The notes: a model not told the origin generated them from the sequence alone. A stretch of DNA of 64,000 nt from Caulobacter sp. (GCA_030683005.1 JAUXMY010000003.1:1-64000); one strand, 5' to 3'; numbered from the stretch's first letter, positions 9,084-18,092 are shown. Program-made: numbers and translations.

Positions 9084-9977
9084 CTAGCCGGCGGTCGCAA
9101 TGACCTCATCGGAGGAGACTTCCGCAGCGCTCCTGGCGGATGCTGCCGCCGGTGGCGTCATTCGCGGTCCATCGGCGCCCGGGCCAAGCAAGGGCGCTGC
9201 GGGCTTGATCACCGCTCGCACCCGCCCGTCAGCCTTGGAGGCCGCGACGACCTGCGTCTCAGTCACCCTGTCCTTCCGGGGCACTACCCGATCAGGCCAG
9301 TTGGAGACCTGGGCCACGCGGACACGGCGGGGAAACTGCGCCGCCAGCGTCAGCGGCAGGTCCGCCTCGGTCTTGAAGGCGCGACCCAGGAAGACGACAG
9401 GATTGAGCGGCTTGCCGTCGTGGCGAATCTCGAAATGCAGGTGCGCGCCGGTGGACCGGCCGCTGGAGCCGACGTAGCCGACCACCTGGCCCGGCGTGAC
9501 CACGGCGCCGGCCTTCAGCGGCGCCACGCGGCCGAGGTGGGCATAGAACGAGGTCAGGCCGCCCGTGTGGCGAACCTCGATAAAGCGGCCGTAGCCGCCG
9601 TCCACACCGCTGCGCAGAACCACGCCGCCCATGGTCGCCCGCACGGCCGATCCGGCCGGGGCGGCGATGTCGACGCCCTGGTGAAGGCGACCGCCTTCCT
9701 CCCACGGCATCTTGCGCAGGCCGAACGGCGAGTTGACCGCATAGCCTGCCAGCGGAGAGACAAAGAAGAACCTGGGCACGCTCTCATGCGCCACGGCGGC
9801 GACGTCGGCCGCCCGCGCCTCGACAACGGCAGCCTTCTCGGCCGCCATGCGTTCCTGACGGGACGGCAGACTGGCCTGGGCGGTCGCGACAGCGACCGAA
9901 CCCATCAGTACGGCCGCAAGCCCGACGCCCAGAATTGGCGGCAAGCGGCTCTCGCGGGAAAGCAATTCACGGAACAA
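9084..9977 (-). CDS. M23 (LytM-type) metallopeptidase
   Basis: A 297-residue envelope protein. An N-terminal hydrophobic segment (about 14-34) directs export. The peptidase domain (about 78-200) has the zinc ligands of active M23 enzymes: HQGVDIAAP near 100 and HLHFE near 180. Such enzymes cut peptidoglycan cross-links or activate amidases; all ligands are present, so activity is expected. About 90 C-terminal residues are proline/alanine-rich with no recognised domain. The start is TTG at 9977 and is less certain than the domain call. Confidence 0.88.
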   Translation of the reverse strand: MFRELLSRESRLPPILGVGLAAVLMGSVAVATAQASLPSRQERMAAEKAAVVEARAADVAAVAHESVPRFFFVSPLAGYAVNSPFGLRKMPWEEGGRLHQGVDIAAPAGSAVRATMGGVVLRSGVDGGYGRFIEVRHTGGLTSFYAHLGRVAPLKAGAVVTPGQVVGYVGSSGRSTGAHLHFEIRHDGKPLNPVVFLGRAFKTEADLPLTLAAQFPRRVRVAQVSNWPDRVVPRKDRVTETQVVAASKADGRVRAVIKPAAPLLGPGADGPRMTPPAAASARSAAEVSSDEVIATAG

Positions 9978-10275
9978 TGATCGGCCTCGTGTCGCGTTGT
10001 CGAGCTTTGTGCAGGGTGCGACGAGGTCTGACGCACCAGCTTCGACATTTGGGGGATGAACAGCGGCCTGATATGCTGGCCCATCCCGGCGATATTGTGT
10101 CCGGGAGCGCAGCTATCTACTCGGACAGGCGTTAATATTCAACCCTGCAGCCGGGATCGCCTGGCCCGCGGTCTGGTAGAACTGTCACAAAGGCGGTGAC
10201 ACGTCGGGTATACGCAGGCGCCAGCCGCCCGGCCCGAGGACGACCGGGGTGACCATCCGACGGATGACAGCGATC
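9978..10275. other. Intergenic stretch without recognised gene
   Basis: About 300 bases between two minus-strand genes. I see no coding frame of normal composition, no tRNA and no strong hairpin. It presumably carries the peptidase promoter. Confidence 0.5.
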
Positions 10276-10686
10276 TCATCGGGCCGGATATCTGTGCCGG
10301 GTGATCGACACGCTCAGCTCGGCCAGCTTCCGCAGCACGCCCATGTCGATGCTCGAGAACTTGCCGATGTAGAGACAGGACCTGCCAGTCTTGTGCGGCC
10401 CCAGCCGGTCGAGCAGATCCTGCTCTTCGGCGACGCCGCTCAGGACGTAGAGAACCATGTTGGCCTTGCGCGGCGAGAAGCCGACGAGGGGCCAGTCCCC
10501 GGTGGGGCCCTTGTAGCTGCCGTAGCCGACGATGCTGGGTCCCCACATCACGGGCGTCTCTCCGGAGACCTCTGCCAGCATTTTCGCGACGACCTTGCCG
10601 TCTTCGCGGCGGGCCGGGTTCTCGACGGCGTCGAGGAAGGCTTCGACCGAGGCGCCGGTGGGTTTGGTCTTGGGCTCGGAAGGCAT
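10276..10686 (-). CDS. DUF1801 domain protein
   Basis: A 136-residue protein starting MPSEPKTKPTG at 10686; a TTG four codons earlier is an alternative. The PVMWGPSIVGYGSY and GRSCLYIGKFSSID segments are the hallmarks of DUF1801, a small YdhG-like fold of unknown biochemical role. It is divergent from the DUF4160 gene, with an AT-rich 72-base gap likely to hold both promoters. Confidence 0.85.
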   Translation of the reverse strand: MPSEPKTKPTGASVEAFLDAVENPARREDGKVVAKMLAEVSGETPVMWGPSIVGYGSYKGPTGDWPLVGFSPRKANMVLYVLSGVAEEQDLLDRLGPHKTGRSCLYIGKFSSIDMGVLRKLAELSVSITRHRYPAR

Positions 10687-10758
10687 GGAACTTCTCAAGG
10701 TTGAGTCGACGATAGTTTAATTATAGATTGCGCCCGGGCGGTACACGCGGGGCCGCTC

Positions 10759-11031
10759 GTGCCGACTATCTCATGGTTCTACGGCATCTCGATCCGGATG
10801 TTCCTGAACGATCATCCGCCACCACACTTCCACGCCTACTATGAGTCCAGCGTGGCGAAGGTGGAGATCGAGACCGGCAGGGTCATGGTCGGTCGCCTGC
10901 CGCCCCGCATCACGCGCTTTGTCGAGCAGTGGCGGAAGCGGTATATTGAGGAGCTTCGGGCGGTTTGGGTCCGCGCGGAACTCGGTGAGGACGCCGCCCT
11001 CGGGCGCATTCCCGGTCTGGATGACGAGTGA
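10759..11031 (+). CDS. DUF4160 domain protein (possible toxin-antitoxin partner)
   Basis: A 90-residue protein with the DUF4160 signature: ISIRMF, then NDHPPPHFHAYY near residue 17-28, and a helical WRKRYIEELRAVW end. It starts with GTG at 10759. Its stop overlaps the next start by one base (TGATG). DUF4160 genes are commonly paired with DUF2442, as here, and the pair has been proposed as a toxin-antitoxin-like module. I know of no demonstrated activity. Confidence 0.88.
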   Translation: MPTISWFYGISIRMFLNDHPPPHFHAYYESSVAKVEIETGRVMVGRLPPRITRFVEQWRKRYIEELRAVWVRAELGEDAALGRIPGLDDE

Positions 11032-11309
11032 TGAGAGAAGTCGTGCACGTCCGCCGCTTCGAGAGAACCGGCCCCTGGCGCCTCAAGCTCCAGTTCACGG
11101 ACGGGCTGGCGGGCGAATGGGACTTTTCCGAACTGGCTGTCGACCCCCGCAAGGTTACCCTCCCCTTCCGCGATGCAGCCTTTTTCGACCGGGTTTTCCT
11201 CGACTTCGGCGCCCTTACCTGGCCCAATGGCTTCGACTGGAGCCCCGAGGCGCTGCATGCCGACATGCTGGCGGCCGGGGTGCTGAAGTTCGAAGAGGCG
11301 GCGGCCTGA
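11031..11309 (+). CDS. DUF2442 domain protein (pair of the DUF4160 gene)
   Basis: A 92-residue protein beginning MREVVHVRRFE, with the DUF2442 pattern: L-F-DG-GEWDFSEL, then F-D-VFLDFGALTWPNGFDWSPEALH. Read from ATG at 11031, one base into the DUF4160 stop; a GTG at 11028 would add one residue. In such pairs the DUF2442 partner is usually regarded as the possible antitoxin; that is inference. Confidence 0.88.
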   Translation: MREVVHVRRFERTGPWRLKLQFTDGLAGEWDFSELAVDPRKVTLPFRDAAFFDRVFLDFGALTWPNGFDWSPEALHADMLAAGVLKFEEAAA

Positions 11310-11348
11310 GCCTGGCCTCGGCCAATCGGCGAGGCCGGAGCGCCCGGA

Positions 11349-11900
11349 CTAGGGATACAGTGCCAGCTCCATAAGTTGCCGAGCCTCGTCGCGCCGATCA
11401 ATTGCGAACGAGGCCGCGAAATCCTGGACGCACGTCTGGCTCTCGTTCGGCCGGCCGAAGATGTCAGTCGAGATCGCTCGGGTCGCGCCGGCGTCGCGCC
11501 CGACTCGGTCGACAGTCAGCACTGCATCGAGCCAACGCTCACGTCCGTCTGGACCATCTTCCCCATCCTGCAGGTGCTCCTCTCGACCATCGGCGAACAG
11601 TACGCGATAAATCGGATCAACCCTTCGGCCCTTCCCGTAGGTGCATCCCACTTCGATGCGCGTCACATCGGCGAGCATCAGTGTTTCGCGCAGCGACCAC
11701 GGCCAGGCTCCCTGCCGGACGATTCGGTCCGGGAAGACGGCTACTCCCCCGAACATCACGCCAGCCTGCCCTACGGCAACGAACAAAAAAGTCGCAGTCA
11801 GCAGACCCCGCCATACCAACTCGGGCTCGTCAGCGCGCTTCATCCACGGCTCTGCAACGATCGCCGCGATGAGGCCGCCAAAGAAGGCGGCGAGCGTCAA
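11349..11900 (-). CDS. Membrane protein of unknown function
   Basis: About 183 residues from TTG at 11900: two N-terminal membrane helices (about 1-18 and 31-52), then a soluble domain with beta-rich FPDRIVRQGAWPWSLRET and VTRIEVGC segments that recall bacterial PH-like domains. Upstream of the TTG the frame stays open for about 18 more codons encoding a plausible PLRPIVWWREFSW stretch but without ATG or GTG, so the true start is uncertain. No catalytic motif is recognised. Confidence 0.6.
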   Translation of the reverse strand: MTLAAFFGGLIAAIVAEPWMKRADEPELVWRGLLTATFLFVAVGQAGVMFGGVAVFPDRIVRQGAWPWSLRETLMLADVTRIEVGCTYGKGRRVDPIYRVLFADGREEHLQDGEDGPDGRERWLDAVLTVDRVGRDAGATRAISTDIFGRPNESQTCVQDFAASFAIDRRDEARQLMELALYP

Positions 11901-11966
11901 CCAGGAGAACTCGCGCCACCAGACGATCGGCCGCAGAGGCAGCGGTGGAAGGCTTCACACCGCCCC

Positions 11967-13388
11967 CTAGAGGTTCTTCACGATCCCTTCGACCATCTTC
12001 TTGGCGTCGGCGAACAGCATCATGGTGTTGTCGCGGAAGAAGAGTTCGTTTTCGACGCCGGCGTAGCCGCTGGACATGCCGCGCTTCACGAACAGCACCG
12101 TCCTCGCCTTCTCCACGTCGAGGATCGGCATGCCGTAGATGGCGCTGGTGGTGTCGGTCTTGGCGGCCGGGTTGGTGACGTCGTTGGCCCCGATGACGAA
12201 GGCGACGTCGGCGGTCGGGAACTCGGCGTTGATGTCCTCGAGCTCGAAGACCTCATCGTAGGGGACGTTGGCCTCGGCCAGCAGCACGTTCATGTGGCCC
12301 GGCATGCGGCCGGCGACGGGGTGGATAGCGTACTTCACCTCCACGCCCTCTTCCTTCAGCTTGTCTGCCATCTCGCGCAGGGCGTGCTGGGCCTGGCTGA
12401 CGGCCATGCCGTAGCCGGGGACGATGATCACCTTCGAGGCGTTCTTCATGATGAAGGCGGCGTCCTCGGCGCTGCCCTGTTTCACGGGGCGGGTCTCGAC
12501 CTTGCCGCCGGCGCTAGCTGCGCTGTCGTCGGCGCCGAAGCCGCCGAGGATCACCGAGATGAAGCTGCGGTTCATCCCCTTGCACATGATGTAGCTGAGG
12601 ATGGCGCCGGACGAGCCGACCAGGGCGCCGGTGATGATCAGGGTGACGTTTTCCAGCGTGAAGCCCAGCGCCGCCGCCGCCCAGCCGGAGTAGCTGTTCA
12701 GCATCGACACCACGACCGGCATGTCCGCCCCGCCGATCGGGATGATCAGGGTGACGCCGATCAGCAGGCTGAGGGCGAAGATGGCCCAGAAAGCCCAGAT
12801 CGCCGTGCCGCCGCTCATCACCAGGATGACGGTCAGCACCACGATGCCGGCCAGGATGGCGAGGTTCAGCAGGTGGCGGGCGGGCAGCAGGATCGGCGCG
12901 CCGCTCATGTTGCCGTTCAGCTTGGCGAAGGCGATCACCGAGCCGGTGAAGGTCACCGCGCCGATGGCCAGGCCGATGGCCAGCTCGATCAGCGACTGCA
13001 GGTGGATGTGGCCGGTCTCCGCGTCGGCGATGCCGTAGGCGGCGGGCGTGTAGATGGCGGCGACGGCCACGAGGCAGGCAGCCATGCCGACCAGGCTGTG
13101 GAAGGCGGCAACCAGCTGCGGCATCGAGGTCATGGCGACCTTGCGGGCGATCACCGCCCCCGCGATGCCGCCGATGGCGACGCCGCCGGCGATGAGGCCG
13201 AGCGTGATGATGTCCAGCTTGCCGTCACCCCAGAGGGTGGCGAGCGTGACGCCCACGGCGATGGCCATGCCGATCATGCCGTTGCGATTGCCCGCCTGGC
13301 TGGTCACCGGGCTGGACAGCCCGCGCAGCGCCAGGATGAAGAGAACGCCCGAGGCGATGTAGAGCAGGGCGGCGATGTTGGCGTTCAT
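11967..13388 (-). CDS. pntB: NAD(P) transhydrogenase subunit beta
   Basis: A 473-residue integral membrane subunit of the proton-pumping transhydrogenase. The N-terminal part has about nine membrane helices (domain II). The C-terminal 180 residues are the NADP(H)-binding domain III, with VPGYGMAVSQAQ, HPVAGRMPGHMNVLLAEA and the IGANDVTNPAA loop. The enzyme couples hydride transfer between NADH and NADP+ to proton entry and supplies NADPH. Its start overlaps the stop of the preceding small gene by four bases. Confidence 0.96.
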   Translation of the reverse strand: MNANIAALLYIASGVLFILALRGLSSPVTSQAGNRNGMIGMAIAVGVTLATLWGDGKLDIITLGLIAGGVAIGGIAGAVIARKVAMTSMPQLVAAFHSLVGMAACLVAVAAIYTPAAYGIADAETGHIHLQSLIELAIGLAIGAVTFTGSVIAFAKLNGNMSGAPILLPARHLLNLAILAGIVVLTVILVMSGGTAIWAFWAIFALSLLIGVTLIIPIGGADMPVVVSMLNSYSGWAAAALGFTLENVTLIITGALVGSSGAILSYIMCKGMNRSFISVILGGFGADDSAASAGGKVETRPVKQGSAEDAAFIMKNASKVIIVPGYGMAVSQAQHALREMADKLKEEGVEVKYAIHPVAGRMPGHMNVLLAEANVPYDEVFELEDINAEFPTADVAFVIGANDVTNPAAKTDTTSAIYGMPILDVEKARTVLFVKRGMSSGYAGVENELFFRDNTMMLFADAKKMVEGIVKNL

Positions 13389-13699
13389 GCGGTGGTTCCC
13401 GTCCCTACGGTGTCAGTGGCTTTGGCGGCGTCTTGGCGCGCCTTGCGCTGCTTCAGGTGGTAGCGCGCGGCGCCCAGCGCGCACACGCCTACGAGAAAGG
13501 CAAACATCCACTTCTGGGGATCATTCTGCCGGAACAGGTCGAATGTTAATGCTACGCCGATGGTCAGAAGCGCGAGCTGAAAGACGATCACGACGGGCGG
13601 GGAAAGCGGCTTGCTGTGCTTCAGGACAAATAGCAGAAGCAGAAAGCCGCCGCCGAAAGCCGCCGCGAGTCCCAGGGTGACGAGGAGCGTCTCGCTCAC
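13385..13699 (-). CDS. Small membrane protein inside the pnt operon
   Basis: A 104-residue protein with three hydrophobic segments (about 5-26, 34-54, 64-80) and a basic tail. It is inserted between pntAB and pntB with four-base overlaps on both sides, so it is co-translated with the transhydrogenase. I do not recognise a family. The context suggests an assembly factor or accessory subunit, but nothing in the sequence proves that. Confidence 0.7.
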   Translation of the reverse strand: MSETLLVTLGLAAAFGGGFLLLLFVLKHSKPLSPPVVIVFQLALLTIGVALTFDLFRQNDPQKWMFAFLVGVCALGAARYHLKQRKARQDAAKATDTVGTGTTA

Positions 13700-14037
13700 T
13701 TCGCCTCCTTACCCTTCGCAGGGTCCTTCTTCTTGTACATGGCCAGCATCCGCTGGGTGACCAGGAAGCCGCCGAAGATGTTCACCGCGGCGAAGGCGGC
13801 GGCGAGCGCGCCGGCGCCCTTGGAGATCCAGACGTTGGTGGTCGGCGCGGCCTCGCCGACCCCGCTGGCGGCGGCGGCCAGCAGGGCGCCGACAATGATC
13901 ACCGAGGAGATGGCGTTGGTGACGGCCATCAGCGGCGTGTGCAGCGCCGGCGTGACGCTCCAGACCACATAGTAGCCGACGAAGATGGCCAGCACGAAGA
14001 TGGCCAGGCGGAAGACGGTGGGATCGACAGCGTCCAT
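13696..14037 (-). CDS. pntAB: NAD(P) transhydrogenase subunit alpha, part 2
   Basis: A 113-residue membrane subunit carrying domain IIa: about four helices, with [20 protein letters not shown] near residue 33 as the family signature and [11 protein letters not shown] near the end. A separate small PntAB polypeptide is the three-subunit arrangement known from Rhodospirillum rubrum. It is followed by the small membrane gene with a four-base overlap. Confidence 0.95.
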   Translation of the reverse strand: MDAVDPTVFRLAIFVLAIFVGYYVVWSVTPALHTPLMAVTNAISSVIIVGALLAAAASGVGEAAPTTNVWISKGAGALAAAFAAVNIFGGFLVTQRMLAMYKKKDPAKGKEAK

Positions 14038-14048
14038 CTCAGTGACCT

Positions 14049-15491
14049 CTACTTCTTCTTCGGAGCGGGCTTGGCGGCCGGCTTGGCCGGCGCTTTGGCG
14101 GGGGTCTTCGCGGCGGGCTTTGCAGCAGCCTTGGCCGGAGCCTTCGGAGCGGTCGCCGGCTTGGGAGCAGGCTTCGCGGGCTTGGCCGGCGCCTTCGCGG
14201 CGACGGGCTTTGCAGCGGCTTTGGCCGCCGGCTTCGGAGCAGCCTTCACCGGCGCCTTGGCGGCGGCGGCTTTCGGAGCGGGCTTCGGCGCCGCCTTCAC
14301 GGGCGCGGCTTTCGCAGCCGCCGGCTTGGCTGCCGCCGCCTTGGCGGCCGGTGCAGGCGCCGTCTTCAGCTGTTCATGGACAATCGCCCCGTCCTTCGTG
14401 ACCAGCGCGGCCTTGAGGATCTCGTCCTCGAAGTCGGGGGCCAGCTTGCCGTCCTTGTCGAGCAGCAGGCCGGCGAAGGCCATCAGGTTGCGGGCGTAGA
14501 GGGCCGAGGCGTCGGCGGCGATGCGGCCGGGCAGGTTGGGGATGCCGAGGATCTTCACCCCGTTCTTCGTCACGGCGACCTTGCCCAGCTCCACGCCCTC
14601 GACGTTGCCGCCCTGCTCCACCGCCAGATCGACGATGATCGAGCCGGCCTTCATCGAGGCCACCTGGGCGGCGTTGACCAGCTTCGGCGCCGGGCGGCCC
14701 GGGATCAGGGCCGTGGTGATGACGATGTCCTGCTTGGCGATGTGGCTGGAGAGCAGCTCGGCCTGCTTGGCCTGGTACTCTTTCGACATCTCCTTGGCGT
14801 AGCCGCCGGCTGTCTGGGCGTTCCTGAACTCCTCGTCCTCGACGGCGAGGAACTTGGCGCCCAGTGATTCGACCTGTTCCTTGGTCGCCGGCCGCACGTC
14901 GGTGGCGGTGACGACCGCGCCCAGGCGCCGGGCCGTGGCGATGGCCTGCAGGCCCGCGACGCCGACCCCCATGATGAAGACCTTGGCCGCGGCGACGGTG
15001 CCGGCGGCGGTCATCATCATCGGCATGGCCTTGCCGAACGCCTCGGCGCCCTCGATCACCGCGCGGTAGCCGGCGAGATTGGCCTGGGAGGACAGCACGT
15101 CCATCACCTGGGCCCGGGTGATGCGGGGCACGAACTCCATGGCGAACGCGCTGGCCTTGGCTTTGGCGAGGCCTTCGAGCGTAGCCCTGTCCTGGTAGGG
15201 GTTGAGCGTCGCCAGCACCATGGCGCCGGGCTTGAGCGCCGCGAGCTCCTCGGCGTCGGGGCCGCGTACCTTGAACAGCACGTCGGCCCTGGCCAGCGCG
15301 TCCTTGAGGGTTTTGGCGATGGTCGCGCCGGCGGCGGCGTAGTCGGCGTCGAGGTAGGAGGCGGCCGTTCCGGCGCCGGCTTCCACGGTCACGGAGAAGC
15401 CCGAAGCGATCAGCTTCCTGACCGTTTCCGGCGTCGCGGCGACCCGGGTTTCGGCTGCCCGGCGTTCCCGGGTGACGGCGACGATAGCCAT
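14049..15491 (-). CDS. pntAA: NAD(P) transhydrogenase subunit alpha, part 1, with lysine/alanine/proline tail
   Basis: A 480-residue protein. Residues 1 to about 375 are a normal NAD(H)-binding domain I (PntAA/alanine dehydrogenase fold), with [12 protein letters not shown] near the start, [19 protein letters not shown] for NAD binding and [14 protein letters not shown]. The last about 100 residues are an unusual tail of AAKPAAKAP-type repeats rich in lysine, alanine and proline, resembling histone H1-like domains, and absent from typical domain I proteins of about 380 residues. The tail follows VHEQLKTAP. Its function is unknown; it could interact with membrane, nucleic acid or the other subunits. 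Confidence 0.93.
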   Translation of the reverse strand: MAIVAVTRERRAAETRVAATPETVRKLIASGFSVTVEAGAGTAASYLDADYAAAGATIAKTLKDALARADVLFKVRGPDAEELAALKPGAMVLATLNPYQDRATLEGLAKAKASAFAMEFVPRITRAQVMDVLSSQANLAGYRAVIEGAEAFGKAMPMMMTAAGTVAAAKVFIMGVGVAGLQAIATARRLGAVVTATDVRPATKEQVESLGAKFLAVEDEEFRNAQTAGGYAKEMSKEYQAKQAELLSSHIAKQDIVITTALIPGRPAPKLVNAAQVASMKAGSIIVDLAVEQGGNVEGVELGKVAVTKNGVKILGIPNLPGRIAADASALYARNLMAFAGLLLDKDGKLAPDFEDEILKAALVTKDGAIVHEQLKTAPAPAAKAAAAKPAAAKAAPVKAAPKPAPKAAAAKAPVKAAPKPAAKAAAKPVAAKAPAKPAKPAPKPATAPKAPAKAAAKPAAKTPAKAPAKPAAKPAPKKK

Positions 15492-15623
15492 GAAGCTCCC
15501 CTCCGGACGCAGATTGACGTCGCGTCCTTGGGGACCTGTTTAGGGGATGATCTTGCCCCTTGTCGAGCCCATGGCGCCGCGCCGCGAAAAGCTATTCCCG
15601 CAACGCAGCATCATAAGCGAGAG

Positions 15624-15854
15624 TCAGTGCCCGCCGGTCTTTTTCTCGCGCAGGAAGATGACGCCCAGAACGGTCATGATCACGCCCGGGATCAGGCCGC
15701 CGAAGAAGCCGGCCGGGGTGCAGAACCACAGGGTCAGGACGACGAGCGCCACGGCGACCGCCAGCGAGCCCCACTTGGTCAGGCCCATGACCGCGCCGTA
15801 GGTCGCGGTGTGCTCGGAGATGTCCATTTCGCCGCGCTGATATTCGGAAGCCAT
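15624..15854 (-). CDS. aa3-type cytochrome c oxidase subunit IV
   Basis: A 76-residue protein starting MASEYQRGEMDISEHTATY, the conserved N-terminal arm of the bacterial aa3-oxidase subunit IV family, then a membrane region (about 28-68) of one or two helices. It is a small accessory subunit of the terminal oxidase; the main cox genes are not in this window. The start at 15854 begins at the conserved arm; a longer frame adds non-conserved residues. Confidence 0.85.
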   Translation of the reverse strand: MASEYQRGEMDISEHTATYGAVMGLTKWGSLAVAVALVVLTLWFCTPAGFFGGLIPGVIMTVLGVIFLREKKTGGH

Positions 15855-15900
15855 CGTCAGATCCTGCAATCGTGTTGGGGGCGCTTTACAACGGGCTGCG

Positions 15901-16836
15901 TCACGGCTCAAGCCGCCAGCCGGCCAGAAGGCCGCGCAGGGCGCCGACGAAGGCCAGCGGCTGGTCGATCATCACGTGATGATCGGCGTCGGGGATGGCC
16001 AGCTGCGGCGAGCCGGGCGGCAGCAGATCCTGCATGTAGGCGAGGATCTCGTCGTCGATGAGGCCGGACCGGTCGCCCCACATCATGGCGATCGGACAGG
16101 TGGCGGCGCTGAGCAGGGGCCCGCGGTCCTCCATCTGGAAGGCCTGCCACATGAAGGGGTCGAATCGCCAGGTCCAGCCGCCCTCGACCTCCTTCAGCGC
16201 ATTCCGGGCGATCCAGTCGGCGATGTAGAGGTTGTCGCAGCCCTGCGGCGGCGCCAGGCGGAAGCGGGCCAGCGCCTCGGGCAGGGTGGCGTAGACGCGG
16301 TTGGCCGACACGCGCCGGGGCGGGCCGCGCCACTCGCGCTCCGGCGGGCGGACCACCGAATCGACGAGCACCGCCGCGCCCATGCGGTCGCCGTATTTCG
16401 AGGCGGCCAGCATGGTGGGGAAGCCGCCGAACGAATGGGCCACGAACACCGGCTTGCCGGCGGCGTAGAGGCCGGCCGCCTCGGCCGCCGCGAAGCTTTC
16501 GCGGGCGAAGAGGTCGCCGTTGTAGGCCTTGCGCCAGTCGGACCGGCCCATGCCGCTCCAGCTGAAGGCCGCGACCCGGTATTCCTGGGCGAAGAACGGC
16601 GCGATGAAGGTCCACCAGTCGGCGCTGGCCCCGTTGCCGTGGAGCAGCAGCAGGCCGGGCTTGCCGACCTCGCCCCAGGTCAGCAGCTCGATGGCCGCGC
16701 CCTCGAAATCGAAGAAGGTGCGCTCCGGCGCATCGGCCAGAGCCTTGTCGAACCAGGCGGGCGCCTCCGGCTTCTCGCCGTTGAAGCGGGCCAGCGGCGC
16801 CGCGATCTCGGGGGGCAGGGTCTGACCGTCAGCCAC
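15901..16836 (-). CDS. Alpha/beta hydrolase
   Basis: A 311-residue soluble hydrolase. [14 protein letters not shown] forms the oxyanion region near residue 62, AHSFGG (Ser near 137) is the nucleophile elbow, and [11 protein letters not shown] near 285 carries the catalytic histidine. The substrate is unknown. It starts with GTG and overlaps the end of the upstream thioesterase gene by eight bases, so the two form an operon probably acting on CoA esters or lipids. Confidence 0.85.
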   Translation of the reverse strand: MADGQTLPPEIAAPLARFNGEKPEAPAWFDKALADAPERTFFDFEGAAIELLTWGEVGKPGLLLLHGNGASADWWTFIAPFFAQEYRVAAFSWSGMGRSDWRKAYNGDLFARESFAAAEAAGLYAAGKPVFVAHSFGGFPTMLAASKYGDRMGAAVLVDSVVRPPEREWRGPPRRVSANRVYATLPEALARFRLAPPQGCDNLYIADWIARNALKEVEGGWTWRFDPFMWQAFQMEDRGPLLSAATCPIAMMWGDRSGLIDDEILAYMQDLLPPGSPQLAIPDADHHVMIDQPLAFVGALRGLLAGWRLEP

Positions 16837-17305
16837 GGGCCGCCTCCACGAAAGCCTTTTCGCCGGGACGCGGCTCGCGCGGGCCGATGACCTTGTAGAC
16901 GGCGGTGCCGGTCATCAGCAGCCGGTCGCCCGACCACAGCTCGCCGCGCACGGTGAACAGGTCGTCGTCCTCGGTCACGATCCGGGACCGACCCTCGACC
17001 CAGTCGCCGAGTTTGGCGCTGGACAGGAAATCGCAGGTCAGCCGGACCGTGACCCAGAAGTGCGACTTGTGCACCGAGATCACCCGGCCCCAGGCGACGT
17101 CGGCCACCGTCATCAGCATGCCGCCGTGGCAGTTCTTCATGCCGTTGGTGTGGTGCTCCTCGACCCGGAAGCCGAGCGAGCAGTCATAGCCCTCGTACTT
17201 CTCGTAGAGCGGACCGATCTGGCGGCCGAAACCCCGGGTCCAGTTGAGCGGCTTGAACCCGGCCGGGATATCGCCCGTCTGGGCTTCGGTAAGATCGTCG
17301 GACAT
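16829..17305 (-). CDS. PaaI-family acyl-CoA thioesterase (hotdog fold)
   Basis: A 158-residue protein with the hotdog thioesterase pattern: [20 protein letters not shown], where the HGG turn and the following Asp line the active site, then the strand pattern [21 protein letters not shown]. It should hydrolyse acyl-CoA or aryl-CoA thioesters in the cytoplasm. It precedes an alpha/beta hydrolase in an overlapping operon and has a palindromic box 10 bases upstream of its start (17316-17329) that also occurs before the SDR gene at 26498. Confidence 0.88.
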   Translation of the reverse strand: MSDDLTEAQTGDIPAGFKPLNWTRGFGRQIGPLYEKYEGYDCSLGFRVEEHHTNGMKNCHGGMLMTVADVAWGRVISVHKSHFWVTVRLTCDFLSSAKLGDWVEGRSRIVTEDDDLFTVRGELWSGDRLLMTGTAVYKVIGPREPRPGEKAFVEAARG

Positions 17306-17315
17306 GCGGCGGACT

Positions 17316-17329
17316 CTAACAAGCGTTTG
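17316..17329. promoter_or_regulatory. Putative TetR/PsrA-type operator before the thioesterase
   Basis: CTAAC-AAGC-GTTTG, an interrupted palindrome matching the PsrA-type pattern (G/C)AAAC-N4-GTTT(G/C). It is identical at 12 of 14 positions to the box at 26469-26482 and lies 10 bases before the start codon. Confidence 0.45.
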
Positions 17330-17370
17330 AAGGCGGGGGAACGGGTTTCCTGCGGACGGGCGTGAGGCGG

Positions 17371-17713
17371 GCGACGCTGAAGCGGGTGCTGAAGTGTCTC
17401 GCGAGTCCCAACGGCGCGTTCGATGGGGTCCGCGCGGCGCGGCCGCCCGGCAAGATGGGGGGATAGAGCCGCGTGGAATGCGCGCCCCGGCGCCCCGACA
17501 CGCGCCCGGCGACGATCACGCCGGATGGCGCCTGGCCCTTGCCGGCAAAGGTTTGGCGCGCCCCGGCGCCCTGTCGCGGATCGTCTCATGCGACCAGTAT
17601 GCGCCCGTCCCGAGGCGGGGGCGCCGATCAGCGGGCGCGCCGGTCGCGGAATGTCGCGCAAAGGGGCGAAATGTCCCGCTTTGTCTCCAGAGTATAGGTC
17701 TCGGGAGTCTCGC
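17371..17713 (+). repeat. Dispersed intergenic repeat A, copy 2
   Basis: Starts at CGACGCTGAAGCGG (17371), passes a TGCGCCCGTCCC block near 17600 and ends in the conserved tail 17667-17713 (GTATAGGTCTCGGGAGTCTCGC). The tail matches copy 3 (35206-35252) at 44 of 47 positions. On the minus strand the tail can be read as RDSRDLYSGDK, but this is most likely a by-product and not a protein. Confidence 0.75.
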
Positions 17714-17816
17714 TTCGGGGACGGCTTCGCGAAGCGTAGCTGTCCCCCAACAGCGCCGGACGGTGTTGCGGGCCGGCTGCGCCGGAACCCGTCCCGGATC
17801 GCCACCCCTCTCCCCG

Positions 17817-17937
17817 TCATGGCCCGACTGGTTCGGGCCACCCATGAACACAAGCATTCGTAACGGGAGCGCCAACAGCGCGCCGGACAACTCCGTCACG
17901 CACCACGCATGGGTGGCCCGAACAAGTCGGGCCATGA
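17817..17937. repeat. 30-base inverted repeat
   Basis: Left arm 17817-17846 and right arm 17908-17937 are reverse complements at 29 of 30 positions (core ATGGCCCGACTGGTTCGGGC). They enclose 61 bases. The arms read MARLVRATH in one frame, a phrase I recall from palindromic repeats in other alphaproteobacterial genomes. No transposase is adjacent. Confidence 0.8.
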
Positions 17938-18039
17938 TGGAGGGGGGAAGGCTGATGGCGCACACCGAACCCCGGGGGAGGCCTGACCACACCCGCCCTT
18001 TGGCCTTGATGGAATAGGAGCGCGGAGCGGTCGCCCTGG

Positions 18040-18092
18040 TCAAGGACGGCCCTGCGGGCCGCCGCGGAGCGGCCGGCGAAGCCGGTCCTTGA
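18040..18092. repeat. Dispersed hairpin repeat C, copy 1
   Basis: TCAAGGAC (18040-18047) and GTCCTTGA (18085-18092) form a stem around a GGCCCTGCGGGCC sub-stem. A related element with the same order of words is at 35497-35547. Both lie downstream of a repeat A copy. Together with repeat A and the 30-base inverted repeat, it fills the gene-free stretch 17330-18216. Confidence 0.6.

Noticed and set aside
11376-13463. A 695-codon open frame on the plus strand
   Set aside because: It is antisense to pntB and the upstream gene, with His/Asp/Gly-rich composition typical of the reverse frame of high-G+C genes.
17137-17853. Hypothetical protein containing RDSRDLYSGDK
   Set aside because: The same phrase arises from repeat A at 35.2 kb, surrounding residues do not agree, and the DNA repeat explains it better.
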